A DNA stretch of 53,602 nt from Betaproteobacteria bacterium UBA2293 (GCA_002345845.1 DDWF01000103.1:1-53602), one strand, 5' to 3'. Positions 28,331 to 36,713 are shown, counted from the first letter of the stretch. A program made the numbers and translations. The notes: generated by a model from the letters alone, not told the origin.

Positions 28331-29716
28331 CTAGGTCCGGGTACCGTCCGTCAATTCAGGCAGTGCCTCCGGTGTGAAAAAGCTTCGCTTCATCACGAAC
28401 CTGACCCATAGCGCCGAAAGTACTGCCACGCCGGCGATGACGCCTCCGGCGGCCACCAGCACAGCCGGCGGATTGCCGGCAATGACGTAGACCATGCCGG
28501 CGATACCCAGCCACTGTGGCCAGGGAAACCAGGGGGAGCGGAACGGCCGGGGCGCCGACGGATAGCGCCGACGCAGGACGAGCAGATCGACATGGGCGAT
28601 GATGTAAGCGAACAGCCAGGCGCTCGAGGCGGAAACGACAAGGGTCATGATGGTTTCCGGCCGGTTGCCGAGGAAAACGAGGGGCACGCCGCAGAGGAGC
28701 GCCATGAAGATGATGGCGATCCAGGGCGTGCCATATTTCGGATGCAGCCGGGCAAATGCACCGAAGGCTTGGCCGTTGATCGCCATGCCATAGAGCATGC
28801 GGGAAACGCCGGCCAGGATGCCGTTGATCAGGCCGATCGTCGCCGTCGCGGCAAAAATCGACAGCACTGCCGCCCCCGCCTTGCCGAACACGGCATAGGC
28901 GTATTCAAGATGGGGAAACGAGCTGCCGGTCAGCGTGCTCTGGCCAAGCAGCTTGCTGGCACCAAAGGCATACAGTGCATAGAGACAGCCCAGGACGATC
29001 ACGCCGATTAGCATCGAACGCGGGATGTTGCGCGTCGCCGACCTGGTCTCTTCGATCATCGGACAGACAAATTCGGCGGCGACGAAGCACCAGAAGAACA
29101 GCGCGATACTGGCGGAAAACGCTTGCGCCGAAGTCAGCAAGGAGGCCGTTTCGCCGGCATCCACACGGGCAAGCGGAGGAACGAACCAGACAAGCACGCC
29201 GGTCGCCAGCATCAGGGCAACCTTCAATGCCGTCGTCGAGTTCTGCAGCGCGGCAAAGACATCCGTGCCGCGGATGTTGAGAACAGTCAGCCCGGCCAGC
29301 AACAGCAGCCCGATCAGATTGGGCGGCAGGCTCAGATCGAACACCTGGCGCATGACGCTATCGAACAGGATCAATTCGGCGGGCAGGCCGAACATGTTGA
29401 CCACGATGTAGCCGGCGAAGGTCGCCAGGAGCGCGGGGAAATGACCGATGGCAACTTCCGTGTAGGTTCCCAGGCCGCCGGCGGAGGGCATCATCAGCGA
29501 CAGTTCGGAGAAGGAAGCGACATAGGTCAGGGCCAGCACAAAGGCGACCACGAATGCCGCCACCACGACCCATGACGAAGCCGCGCTGGCCAGGCCGATG
29601 CCCTGCAGGACACCGACCAGCCCGACCTGGGAAATGGCGATGCCGACAATGATCGCGACCAGGGAAGGCGGGCCAAGTACCTTGGCAAACCGGGCGCCGC
29701 GTTCGGCATCAGCCAT
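28331..29716 (-). CDS. APC-superfamily amino acid/amine permease
   Basis: A 461-residue, 12-helix permease. The first helix begins LGPPSLVAIIVGIAISQVGLVGVL and the conserved APC region near residue 70 reads FSELSLMMPSAGGLGTYTEVAIG; helix 6 has FFWCFVAAEFVCPMIEETRS. The permease groups with amine and amino-acid transporters of the PotE/GabP kind, but the substrate is not readable. It is the last gene of the block beginning at 31740 (membrane protein, MoaF-like, permease). Because aromatic amine dehydrogenase works in the periplasm, the permease may take up amines or amino acids such as tyrosine. GGGGAGGA precedes the ATG at 29716. Confidence 0.87.
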   Translation of the reverse strand: MADAERGARFAKVLGPPSLVAIIVGIAISQVGLVGVLQGIGLASAASSWVVVAAFVVAFVLALTYVASFSELSLMMPSAGGLGTYTEVAIGHFPALLATFAGYIVVNMFGLPAELILFDSVMRQVFDLSLPPNLIGLLLLAGLTVLNIRGTDVFAALQNSTTALKVALMLATGVLVWFVPPLARVDAGETASLLTSAQAFSASIALFFWCFVAAEFVCPMIEETRSATRNIPRSMLIGVIVLGCLYALYAFGASKLLGQSTLTGSSFPHLEYAYAVFGKAGAAVLSIFAATATIGLINGILAGVSRMLYGMAINGQAFGAFARLHPKYGTPWIAIIFMALLCGVPLVFLGNRPETIMTLVVSASSAWLFAYIIAHVDLLVLRRRYPSAPRPFRSPWFPWPQWLGIAGMVYVIAGNPPAVLVAAGGVIAGVAVLSALWVRFVMKRSFFTPEALPELTDGTRT

Positions 29717-29769
29717 TCATTCCTCCCCATTGACGACAATTGGAACGGCCAGCACCGCCTCCCCGAACA

Positions 29770-30585
29770 TCACCGGGTCAGGACGCTGACAATCCTGGCA
29801 AAGGCACCCACGCAGAAATTGCGCAGCGATCCGAAATCGTTCTCTTCGTAGCCGAATATCTTGCCGGTCGTCTTCATGGAACGCAGATCGACGCAAATCA
29901 CCCCCAGCGTCGGGACGACCTTTTCCCGCCAGACAAACAGGTAGAGGTCGTCACGAATCTTGTAGTAATGACAGCGGTCGGTATCGCACAAACCGTATTC
30001 GGAACCTTCCAGACAATGCCAGGAATAGAAGTTGTCGTTCAGATAGATATGTTCATAGTTTTCATGCTTGCTGTAGCGGTATTCGACGCGCTTGCCGATC
30101 AGATCGCGGGTCGTCTGGGGGAGTTGCGCGCTGTCGCCAAATTCCCGATCGATGGTGCCGCGCAGGAAGGTGCAGCCGACACCGGTCAACTCGAGCTTGC
30201 GCTCGATCCGCTCGAGCAATGACAGCGATGCCGCCGCCTGATCCGGCAACTGGCCGATGACCGCAATGAAAACCGCGTTTTCGACATCGAGGATCAGGCT
30301 GACGGTCGTTGCCCTTTCCGAACGCTTGGCAAAATCGACGAAATACACCCCCGCACGCGGTTTGGTCGCCACGTAGCTTTCGTGATCGGAAGTCGGGCCG
30401 GCCCCGCCATTCAGCACCTCCCAGGACATCTGGTCGTAGGTCATGAAACGGTGCCTGATGACCGATCCGTTCTCGAAATGCAGGGTCATCTCCTTGCCGG
30501 CCAGATCGCCGACCGGCGGCAGACAGTTGTTTTCCGGGGCGAACGCATCGCCCAGGGAACCGACGGGAATCCACTCTTGAATCAT
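29770..30585 (-). CDS. moaF: MoaF-family protein (monoamine regulon)
   Basis: A 271-residue cytosolic protein with two MoaF-like (lipocalin-type) halves. The first starts with AGKEMTLHFENGSVIRHRFM and contains GVYFVDFAKR; the second begins GKRVEYRYSKHENYEHIYLNDNFYSWHCLEG and contains YLFVWREKVVPTLGVICVDL. MoaF was named for the Klebsiella monoamine (tyramine oxidase) regulon and is often mislabelled as molybdenum cofactor protein F. Its function is not known. Its presence here supports tyramine or related amines as the inducing substrates. AGGAG is placed well before the ATG at 30585. It lies between the unknown membrane protein and the permease. Confidence 0.82.
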   Translation of the reverse strand: MIQEWIPVGSLGDAFAPENNCLPPVGDLAGKEMTLHFENGSVIRHRFMTYDQMSWEVLNGGAGPTSDHESYVATKPRAGVYFVDFAKRSERATTVSLILDVENAVFIAVIGQLPDQAAASLSLLERIERKLELTGVGCTFLRGTIDREFGDSAQLPQTTRDLIGKRVEYRYSKHENYEHIYLNDNFYSWHCLEGSEYGLCDTDRCHYYKIRDDLYLFVWREKVVPTLGVICVDLRSMKTTGKIFGYEENDFGSLRNFCVGAFARIVSVLTR

Positions 30586-30660
30586 TTTTATCTCCTGAAA
30601 ACAGGTCTACATAAGGAAGGGCGCGACCCGGAAGCCGGGGATCGCCGCGAGCGGCGAGCG

Positions 30661-31740
30661 CTAGGGTGCCGTTGCCTTTTTCCGCAGCGGCCAGAAAGCG
30701 AAGTAGCTGGCAAAAGTCACCATTGCCGGGAAGGTCACTGCCAGCATCGCCGAAGCCAGCCATAGTTCGAGCGGATAGCCGGGGCCACCGGAGGGCAGCC
30801 CGAAGCCAGCGACAGCGACCAGCTGATAGAGGAACAACATGACGATGGCCAGCGCTCCCCCGAACAGCGACAACAGCAAGCCGCGCCACGGTTGCGCCAG
30901 CCTTACGCCGGGCAGGCCTTCGAACATCACCAGAAGGATGAAGAAGCCGAAATTGATCGTGACGCAGACCCGGACCATGAACAGCACCATGTCCATGCCG
31001 CCGCGCTCGACGCAGAACAGCCAGAGGAGTGTGGTGACGACGGTGACGATGGCGGTGGCCAGCAGCCCCATCCACGGTTGCCTGCCCAGTCCCGGGAAAC
31101 GCCGGGCGAGCACGCTGAGCGGCCAGAAATCGAAGAGCACCAGGGCCAGCATCGGGACCACGGCGGCGATGCTGACGACCAGTGGCTGCCAGGCCATGAA
31201 GGCGCCTTGCGGATCGAGATCGGCACGGTAGAACGGCGCCTCGGCCAGGAAGGCGAAGTTGAACAACAGGCGGAACAACAGCCAGGCGAGCAGATAGGTC
31301 GCAATGATCAATGCCGCACCGAGGATGCCGGGATGCCGGCAGAAGCGGCTGAACGGCCAGGTCTGCAGCGGGATGACGAGAAACAGCATGACCGGCACGG
31401 CGAAGATCAGATACATGTTCACGAAAGGCGTCGGGGGCGCCATGCCGCCGCCAATCGTCAGCCATGCCAGATAGCCGATCACCCCGCCGAGCAGCGCGTT
31501 GAGGATGAAAAAGGCCAGACCGCGCCAGGGTTGCGGCAAATCCGCCAGGTATTTCGGCCAGGCGCTCTGCCAGACGAGACTGATGACAATCTGCGTCGGT
31601 ACCATCGCCACCAGACCGAGCGTGGCCCAGCCGATCAGGAAGTCCGGTCCCATCGCCGCAGACAGCGCCAGGGAAGCGGCGATGACGACAAAGGCCGCGA
31701 GTCCGCCGGTGCGTAACGAAACTGGATCATGGCTGGCCAT
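30661..31740 (-). CDS. Polytopic membrane protein of unknown function
   Basis: A 359-residue protein with about ten hydrophobic helices. I do not recognise the family. It contains an internal duplication: the motif LPQPWRGLAFFILNALLGGVIGYL (near residue 68) recurs as LAQPWRGLLLSLFGGALAIVMLFL (near residue 283), with the conserved core QPWRGL, and a third weaker copy is RQPWMGLLATAIV. This suggests a repeat-built channel or transporter. It is the first gene after its own operator-bearing promoter (31795-31823) and is followed by the MoaF-like gene and the permease. A role in amine or aldehyde passage is possible but unproven. Confidence 0.7.
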   Translation of the reverse strand: MASHDPVSLRTGGLAAFVVIAASLALSAAMGPDFLIGWATLGLVAMVPTQIVISLVWQSAWPKYLADLPQPWRGLAFFILNALLGGVIGYLAWLTIGGGMAPPTPFVNMYLIFAVPVMLFLVIPLQTWPFSRFCRHPGILGAALIIATYLLAWLLFRLLFNFAFLAEAPFYRADLDPQGAFMAWQPLVVSIAAVVPMLALVLFDFWPLSVLARRFPGLGRQPWMGLLATAIVTVVTTLLWLFCVERGGMDMVLFMVRVCVTINFGFFILLVMFEGLPGVRLAQPWRGLLLSLFGGALAIVMLFLYQLVAVAGFGLPSGGPGYPLELWLASAMLAVTFPAMVTFASYFAFWPLRKKATAP

Positions 31741-31794
31741 GGCTTACCCCTTTCCACCGCGCCGCCCGGAAATGGGTTGGGCACAGCATGCTTA

Positions 31795-31823
31795 TTTACA
31801 AATATGTTCGTGATTTCCGGCAA
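31795..31823 (-). promoter_or_regulatory. Promoter with HpaR-like operator (copy E) of the membrane protein operon
   Basis: Minus-strand -35 TTGCCG, a 17-bp spacer and -10 TGTAAA. The operator AATCACGAACATATTTGTAA (31796-31815) fills the spacer, the same layout as at dctP and hpaA. It differs from the common core at two positions (G for T, T for A). The -35 box overlaps the T-run of the preceding terminator. Confidence 0.5.
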
Positions 31824-31846
31824 AAAATGGCGGCCACAGCCGCCTT
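31822..31846 (-). terminator. Rho-independent terminator of the aau operon
   Basis: Minus-strand hairpin GGCGGC-TGTG-GCCGCC followed by ATTTTTT, beginning 15 bp after the stop codon of the second cytochrome gene (31861). It ends the aauBEDA-cytochrome transcript and separates it from the next promoter. Confidence 0.8.
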
Positions 31847-31860
31847 CGCCGACGCGACGT

Positions 31861-32301
31861 TCAGTGTGACGGGACCGCCCGTTCCATCTGTTCCAGCAAC
31901 TTCACCCGCAGGCCGGGAATGTCATCCGGCACCGAGGCACGGTAGCCTTTGACCTCGGCTGCGGTGTACGGCTGGAAGTCTGCCGGTACGCTGCCGCCGC
32001 CGATGTTGCGCATCACCCAGGTCAGCAAGGCCGCCGTTTCCGCGTCACTCAGCGGCGTATGCAGCGTGCCCGGCACCTGCGACAGGTAGGCCCGGCCGCC
32101 AGGTACGCGCAGGAAATGACCGACTTCATCGCGCATCGACGGGATGCCATTGGCCGGCGAACCGGTACCGTCGGCCTGGTGGCAGCCCATGCAGTAGAGG
32201 CGGTAATTCTTCTGCTCGATGTCGGTGGCCGCCGGGGCCGTGCCGATGGCGCTCAGGCCAAGAATCAGCAGCAAGGTGTGGCGGTAACGGAAAGGCATCA
32301 T
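31861..32301 (-). CDS. Monoheme c-type cytochrome, second of two
   Basis: A 146-residue exported cytochrome c. The signal peptide covers about the first 24 residues (LLLILGLSAIGTAPAA), and the heme site is YCMGCHQADGTG (CMGCH). The region after it keeps a cytochrome c pattern, LSDAETAALLTWVMRNIG. It lies 10 bp after the first cytochrome gene and is the last gene before the terminator. The start at 32301 gives MMPFRYRH; the next codon is also ATG. It may pass electrons from the aromatic amine dehydrogenase/azurin level towards the respiratory chain or help make the quinone cofactor. Confidence 0.87.
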   Translation of the reverse strand: MMPFRYRHTLLLILGLSAIGTAPAATDIEQKNYRLYCMGCHQADGTGSPANGIPSMRDEVGHFLRVPGGRAYLSQVPGTLHTPLSDAETAALLTWVMRNIGGGSVPADFQPYTAAEVKGYRASVPDDIPGLRVKLLEQMERAVPSH

Positions 32302-32311
32302 TGGCGGCGCC

Positions 32312-32749
32312 TCAGTCGGTTTCGGCGCGCCAGGCACGCAGCTGTCTGGCCGTCGGCTTGCTGGCCCGCAGCGCGGCAAAGTCCTCCGCCGTGAATGGTG
32401 TGTGTGCCGCCGGCAGATCGGCAGCGTTGAAGGTGGCCAGCACATGATTGACCACGGCCGCCAATTCGGTGTCCGGCAGGTGCGCCCAGGACGGCATCAT
32501 GCCGGTGTAGGTGACGCCCTTGGAGACCATCTTGCCGGCCAGGCCGGAGAGGACAATGCCCGGCACGTACTGACGCACGGCCAGGCGCTTGCCGAGTGTG
32601 CCCTGTAGCGGCGGCGCCAGGCCATCGGCACCGGCGCCATCCGGCTGATGACAGGAAGCACAGTTGGCTTCATACACCGCCTTGCCGTCGGCGGCGCCCG
32701 CCAGCCCGGCGACCACGGCGAGCACCAGGGGCAGCAGGCGGCGGCTCAT
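32312..32749 (-). CDS. Monoheme c-type cytochrome, first of two
   Basis: A 145-residue exported class I cytochrome. The signal peptide MSRRLLPLVLAVVAGLAGAADG precedes YEANCASCHQPDGAG (heme site CASCH), and the likely axial methionine is in TGMMPSWAHLPD. The layout resembles the small monoheme cytochrome predicted after aauA in the described Alcaligenes faecalis aau cluster. The ATG overlaps the aauA stop by 4 bp, so translation is coupled, which supports a direct functional link to the dehydrogenase. Confidence 0.88.
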   Translation of the reverse strand: MSRRLLPLVLAVVAGLAGAADGKAVYEANCASCHQPDGAGADGLAPPLQGTLGKRLAVRQYVPGIVLSGLAGKMVSKGVTYTGMMPSWAHLPDTELAAVVNHVLATFNAADLPAAHTPFTAEDFAALRASKPTARQLRAWRAETD

Positions 32750-33291
32750 GACTGCCCCTCTTCGAGACCGACGATGATCGACACGGTGCAGTGGTAATGG
32801 CTGCTCTGGTTGGCCATGCACCAGTTGATGTCGTTGTGCACGCCCATCCGGTAGCCCGGCCGCTCGCGCAAGTTGGTGTTGCAGAAGCAGCGGCCGCAGG
32901 CGGTCTTGCCGCAGCAGTCGTTGTAGCTGATCAGGTAGTCGCGCCCGTCGGCCGGGTTGTGGCAGGTGCCGACCCAGGACACCGCCGAGGGCGTGCTGCC
33001 CGGCGGGCAGGTGGTCATGGTGCCGCCGCAGCAGGAGCAGAGGAAGCCGTCCACGCTGCAATGACGCCAGTAGTCGCAATCGTTTTCGGTCGGTTCGCCC
33101 TTCTTTTTGCCGCCGCCATGGCCGCCGGCGGCGTGGGCATTGGTCCGGTCGAAAGGCAGCACCGGCAGCGTGAAAGCGGTAGCCACCAGCAGCTTGCCGA
33201 CGCCGACGAGGAAGCCGCGGCGGGCACTGCCTTGCGCCACCGTGCGCGTCCGGCGCTCGGTGTAGCGGTCGAGGAGTTTGAGGAAATCCAT
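32746..33291 (-). CDS. aauA: Aromatic (aralkyl)amine dehydrogenase small subunit, TTQ precursor
   Basis: A 181-residue quinoprotein subunit. It begins with a twin-arginine signal (SARRGFLVG, residues 22-30) and reaches the cysteine-rich mature domain from residue 72. The two tryptophans that become tryptophan tryptophylquinone are W106 (SWVGTCHN) and W157 (INWCMAN), 51 residues apart exactly as in methylamine dehydrogenase. At least 12 cysteines for the six disulfides are visible. The Tat signal implies export of a folded or cofactor-dependent chain. The enzyme oxidises primary arylalkyl amines such as tyramine to aldehydes in the periplasm. It lies 3 bp after aauD. Confidence 0.93.
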   Translation of the reverse strand: MDFLKLLDRYTERRTRTVAQGSARRGFLVGVGKLLVATAFTLPVLPFDRTNAHAAGGHGGGKKKGEPTENDCDYWRHCSVDGFLCSCCGGTMTTCPPGSTPSAVSWVGTCHNPADGRDYLISYNDCCGKTACGRCFCNTNLRERPGYRMGVHNDINWCMANQSSHYHCTVSIIVGLEEGQS

Positions 33292-33294
33292 GGT

Positions 33295-33915
33295 TTACCC
33301 CTTCTCCGGCTGCGCCTCGATGGCGGCCAGCTGACGGTCGATGTGCTCCTGCACCGAGGCAATGCCGCTTTCGTAGGCGGTCATCAGGCTTTCGACCTGC
33401 TCACGGGAATTGACCAGGCCCTTGGCGCGGATGAAACCCTTGGCGTCGAGCAGGATGCAGTAGGGCAGCTTGGCGATCTTGTAGGTCATGCCCAGCGGCT
33501 GCGACAGCACGTAGGGAAAATCACCCAGCTGGTACTGGTCGCGGAAGGCGGCATGCTCCGGGCGGTCACCGTCGGAAGCCAGCACGACGTTGAGCCAACG
33601 CCCTTCGCGGGCCTGAACCGAGCGGATGATCGGCAGCAGCTTCTTGCACACCGGGCAGGTCGGCGACAGGAAGAAGAGCAGCGTGCTCTTCTCGGCGGCG
33701 GCGCCGATGGTCAGCGCCTGGCCTTCCCAGGTATTGACGGCGACCGGCGGCGCCAGTTCGCCGACCTTGGGGCCGTGATCCATCATCAGCGCCCCCATCG
33801 GCGCGACCCGTTCGTAGAGGATGCCGATCTGGCGGGACAGCGCGAGGACGCAAACGCCGAGCGCGATGACGATGATCCAGAGGACGATTACGGAGAGAAC
33901 GAGCGGATCCATCAT
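33295..33915 (-). CDS. aauD: MauD-like thioredoxin-fold maturation protein
   Basis: A 206-residue membrane-anchored thioredoxin-like protein needed for folding and disulfide formation of the small subunit. One helix (residues 5-27) is followed by the periplasmic domain with the active-site motif PTCPVCKKLLP (CPVC). The start at 33915 has AAGGAG eight bases away and overlaps the aauE stop by 4 bp. Confidence 0.9.
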   Translation of the reverse strand: MMDPLVLSVIVLWIIVIALGVCVLALSRQIGILYERVAPMGALMMDHGPKVGELAPPVAVNTWEGQALTIGAAAEKSTLLFFLSPTCPVCKKLLPIIRSVQAREGRWLNVVLASDGDRPEHAAFRDQYQLGDFPYVLSQPLGMTYKIAKLPYCILLDAKGFIRAKGLVNSREQVESLMTAYESGIASVQEHIDRQLAAIEAQPEKG

Positions 33916-34457
33916 GATTGCAACTCCTTCAGAAGCGGTTGATTGGCCAGCAGCTGGTTGGCGGCGGCATAGACGACGAGCAGGGCCAGGATGGCGCCGG
34001 CGACGCTGATGTAATCGACGGGCCCGAGGGCACGCGGCAGTTCCTCGGCGGCGGCCACGGCGGCGATGCCGGCAAGTCCGGCATTGCGCACAACCAGGCC
34101 CCAGGAAATGCGCTGGTTGCCGGCGCCACAGCCGCATTCGATGCGCCCGGCACCGCGCAGCAGGGCCACGGCGACGCCGCCGCTGGCGACGGCGAGGACC
34201 ACCAGGGCGAGCAGCACACCAAGGGAACGGGTCGCCTCGGGAATCAGCGCGATGCCGGCGAGCAGTTCGAGCAAGGGAAAGGTGCGGGCGAACAGGGCGG
34301 CGGCCCGGCCGCCAAGCAGACCGTAGTTGTCGACGGCGTAGCGGAACAGTTCGATATCGCGCAACTTGCCCAGCGCCCCGACGATCAGGATGATGCCGAC
34401 GGCCGCGGCGGCGGCGTGAACGATCACCGGGTCATTGAGGAAAGCGATTTCCGGCAT
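33912..34457 (-). CDS. aauE: MauE-like membrane maturation protein
   Basis: A 181-residue protein with four or five hydrophobic helices, of the DoxX/MauE group. MauE is needed for stable small-subunit production. Family segments are GALGKLRDIELFRYAVDNYGLL and the cysteine pair ECGCG. It begins one base after the aauB stop codon and overlaps aauD by 4 bp, so the order aauB-E-D-A is that of the known aau cluster. Confidence 0.9.
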   Translation of the reverse strand: MPEIAFLNDPVIVHAAAAAVGIILIVGALGKLRDIELFRYAVDNYGLLGGRAAALFARTFPLLELLAGIALIPEATRSLGVLLALVVLAVASGGVAVALLRGAGRIECGCGAGNQRISWGLVVRNAGLAGIAAVAAAEELPRALGPVDYISVAGAILALLVVYAAANQLLANQPLLKELQS

Positions 34458-34458
34458 C

Positions 34459-35622
34459 TCAGCGTACCTCCATGAAGATCGAGGTCTCGCCGACGCCGGT
34501 CATCTTCGACTGCACCGGGTAGCCCTTGGCGATCCGGCGGGCGAGGATCTCGCCGCGCTCGACGTTGAGCAGGTAGAGCAGCGGCGTCTCGCCCTGGCTG
34601 GCGACCAGCGAAATGGCGCCGTTCGACGGGATGCGGGCGACGCGCTGGCGGCTGTCCACATTGAAGGCCCAGATTTCCCTGGAGGGATTCTTGTGCGAGC
34701 CCTCCTCGCCCTTGTCGTGCATGTTCACGTAAAGCGTGCCGGAGGCGCGATGCATGGTCGTCACCTGCATGCCGCCCGGCCGCCAGGCCTGCTTGCGGTC
34801 GCGGCCATCGAGCAGCGGCCACGACGCCGGGAAGGAGGGCTGCTCGCCGGCCAGCACCACCGGATAGACGTTGCCGTTGTAGGAGACGAAATAGCGCTCG
34901 TCGCCGCGCATCTCCGGATGCACGTAGATCGGATCCTGGTCCGGGTCGAAGAAGCGGGCGCTGCGCTCGCGGCGCTGCGGCTGACCATTCTCGTCCAGCG
35001 TCACGGTGAGCAGCGTGCCGTCACCGCAGATGGTCGAGAAGCGATGACCGCTGTTCCACGCCTGGATCGACCAGCAACCGGGGGTCTGCACCTCGGTGAC
35101 GAACTTCTTTGCCTGCAGGTCGACGACGGTCACGGAAGTGGCTGGCGTCGCGTTCTGCACATAGAGAAAGCGGCCGTCGGCACTGGGCACCAGCATGCTG
35201 CGGTAGGAGGCGGCCTGCGCCTTTTTCGCCGGGATGTCGATTTCCGCCGTCAGTTCCAGCGTCTCGGCGTCGTGCACTTCGACGACGTCGCTACGCTGGC
35301 CGCGGTAAAGGCGCGGGTAGTAGGTAGTGGCCAGGTAGATGGACTTGCCGTCGGCCGAGACCGTAGTCAGCGCGCCGTAGCCGCTGACCACCTGACCGAG
35401 GAAACGCCCGGCCTTGCCGTCGACGACGTGGATACGGCCGTCGACCATGTGATTGAAGACGAAATCGGTGACGTACAGCCGGTTGCCGTCCGGCGGCGTC
35501 AGTCGTTCAACCGTTATTTCCTCTTCCGGCAGCGGTGGCGGCCGCCCCGTCTGGCCGATCGCGCTGGCGGATGCAAGGCAGGCCTGCACCAGCAAGGCGA
35601 TCAATATCTTGTTTTTGGGCAT
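34459..35622 (-). CDS. aauB: Aromatic amine dehydrogenase large subunit
   Basis: A 387-residue periplasmic seven-bladed beta-propeller subunit with a signal peptide (LLVQACLASASAIGQ). Amine dehydrogenase features include RLYVTDFVFNHMVDGRIHVVDGKAGRFLG, SYRSMLVPSADGRFLYVQNATP and the C-terminal part with PGGMQVTTMHRASGTLYVNMH. The length matches AauB/MauB. It is the first gene of the aau operon, 92 bp downstream of the regulator gene, behind a promoter with the AraC-type motif at 35661-35704. The small subunit carries the TTQ cofactor. Confidence 0.93.
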   Translation of the reverse strand: MPKNKILIALLVQACLASASAIGQTGRPPPLPEEEITVERLTPPDGNRLYVTDFVFNHMVDGRIHVVDGKAGRFLGQVVSGYGALTTVSADGKSIYLATTYYPRLYRGQRSDVVEVHDAETLELTAEIDIPAKKAQAASYRSMLVPSADGRFLYVQNATPATSVTVVDLQAKKFVTEVQTPGCWSIQAWNSGHRFSTICGDGTLLTVTLDENGQPQRRERSARFFDPDQDPIYVHPEMRGDERYFVSYNGNVYPVVLAGEQPSFPASWPLLDGRDRKQAWRPGGMQVTTMHRASGTLYVNMHDKGEEGSHKNPSREIWAFNVDSRQRVARIPSNGAISLVASQGETPLLYLLNVERGEILARRIAKGYPVQSKMTGVGETSIFMEVR

Positions 35623-35660
35623 CGTCTGACCTCGCTCGACTCTGTTGAGAATGCGAGGTC

Positions 35661-35704
35661 AGTATCTGGCGGAGCCCCCTTCAGGCTGTATCAAGAATCG
35701 GCAA
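35661..35704 (-). promoter_or_regulatory. Activator-type promoter of the aau operon
   Basis: On the minus strand, TTGCCGATTCTTGATA (35704-35689) is followed by 22 bases and a -10 box GATACT (35666-35661). The 16-bp motif differs by one base from the one before DUF1329 and the distance to the -10 is identical (centre to -10 first base 30.5 bp). It begins inside the 92-bp gap right after the EutR-like regulator gene, its likely reader. Confidence 0.6.
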
Positions 35705-35714
35705 AAAGACGGGA

Positions 35715-36713
35715 TCAGGAGTGCAGGCGCTGCAGCGGCGTCTGCGACGGCAGTTCGCCGAACAGGCGGCGATAATCCTGGGCCAGTTGCGACAGGTGCC
35801 AGAAGCCCCAGCGCGCCGCCACGTCGCCGATCGATTCACGCAGCGGGTCGCGCGCCTTCAATGCCCGGCGGAACCCATTCAGACGGGTGGCCTTCAGGTA
35901 GTGCTGCGGCGAGATGCCGAAGATTTCCTGAATGGCGTTCTGCAGCGTCCGCCGGGTGACGCCGATCTCACTGCAGATGTCGGTGATGCTCAGCGCCGAT
36001 TCCGGATGGGCGTCGAGGTAGGCGCGCACGCGGCGAACGATGCGTTCGCGATTGGGGCAGATGCCGGCGACCTGGCCTCCCAGCCCGGCAGTGATGGTTT
36101 CGTTGAGCAAGGCGTAGAACTCTTCCGCCAGCTGCTTCAGGTTGGATGGCACCAGCAGGTGCTCCGGCGCCTCCCGGCCGGTCTCGAAAGCATTCACCAG
36201 CAAGTCGGCAAGGGCACCGCAATGCTGTGGGTCAATTGTCTTGCCGCTGTTCAGCAGGTCGCGCTCCAGTTCGCGGTAATCGATCAACGGATCGTCGAGG
36301 CTGGCGCACAGTTCCTGCGGCGAGAACACCGCCGCCAGGAGGTCAAAGCGCTCCGGCGTGCGGATCTCGAACTCTGTACGCGGATCGAGCAGCGCCGCCG
36401 AGCGCGGGCGCATGATGCCGCCGCAATGATATCCGTGCTCCGCCGGACTCAATACGGCACCGATGGCGAACACACCGCGCGGCGTGCAGCCCTTCTGCAG
36501 GATGACGCGATTGCTTGTCTCGCGGATCAGGGTCAGCGCCGGCAACTGGATTTCCTGCAACGAGCCGTTGAAACTCCCGGCCGATAACTGGTCGTAACGC
36601 TGCCCCCACTGGGCATAGGTCAGGGAGGACGCCTGCAGGTCGACATCGGCATGCTGGCTGGCGCGACAGTGCACCGCACCATGCCCCATGACGGATTCCA
36701 TGATCAAGTTCAT
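35715..36713 (-). CDS. AraC-family regulator, EutR-like, probable activator of amine oxidation
   Basis: A 332-residue regulator. The N-terminal domain has the EutR-type pattern LTYAQWGQRYDQLSAGSFNG and IQLPALTLIRETSNR. The C-terminal AraC HTH starts near residue 232 (RRVRAYLDAHPESALSITDICSEIGVTRRTLQNAIQEIFGISPQHYLK) and the second helix-turn-helix contains GDVAARWGFWHLSQLAQDYRRLFGELPS. EutR is the ethanolamine regulator in enterobacteria, so an amine or aldehyde-linked inducer is plausible. GGAGGG precedes the ATG. It stands between the HpaR-like operator at 36748 and the aau promoter, a cascade position. Confidence 0.88.
   Translation of the reverse strand: MNLIMESVMGHGAVHCRASQHADVDLQASSLTYAQWGQRYDQLSAGSFNGSLQEIQLPALTLIRETSNRVILQKGCTPRGVFAIGAVLSPAEHGYHCGGIMRPRSAALLDPRTEFEIRTPERFDLLAAVFSPQELCASLDDPLIDYRELERDLLNSGKTIDPQHCGALADLLVNAFETGREAPEHLLVPSNLKQLAEEFYALLNETITAGLGGQVAGICPNRERIVRRVRAYLDAHPESALSITDICSEIGVTRRTLQNAIQEIFGISPQHYLKATRLNGFRRALKARDPLRESIGDVAARWGFWHLSQLAQDYRRLFGELPSQTPLQRLHS

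Noticed and set aside
29770..30585. Molybdenum cofactor biosynthesis gene
   Set aside because: The family name MoaF is often read that way, but it comes from the monoamine regulon; no molybdopterin gene is near, whereas amine oxidation genes are.
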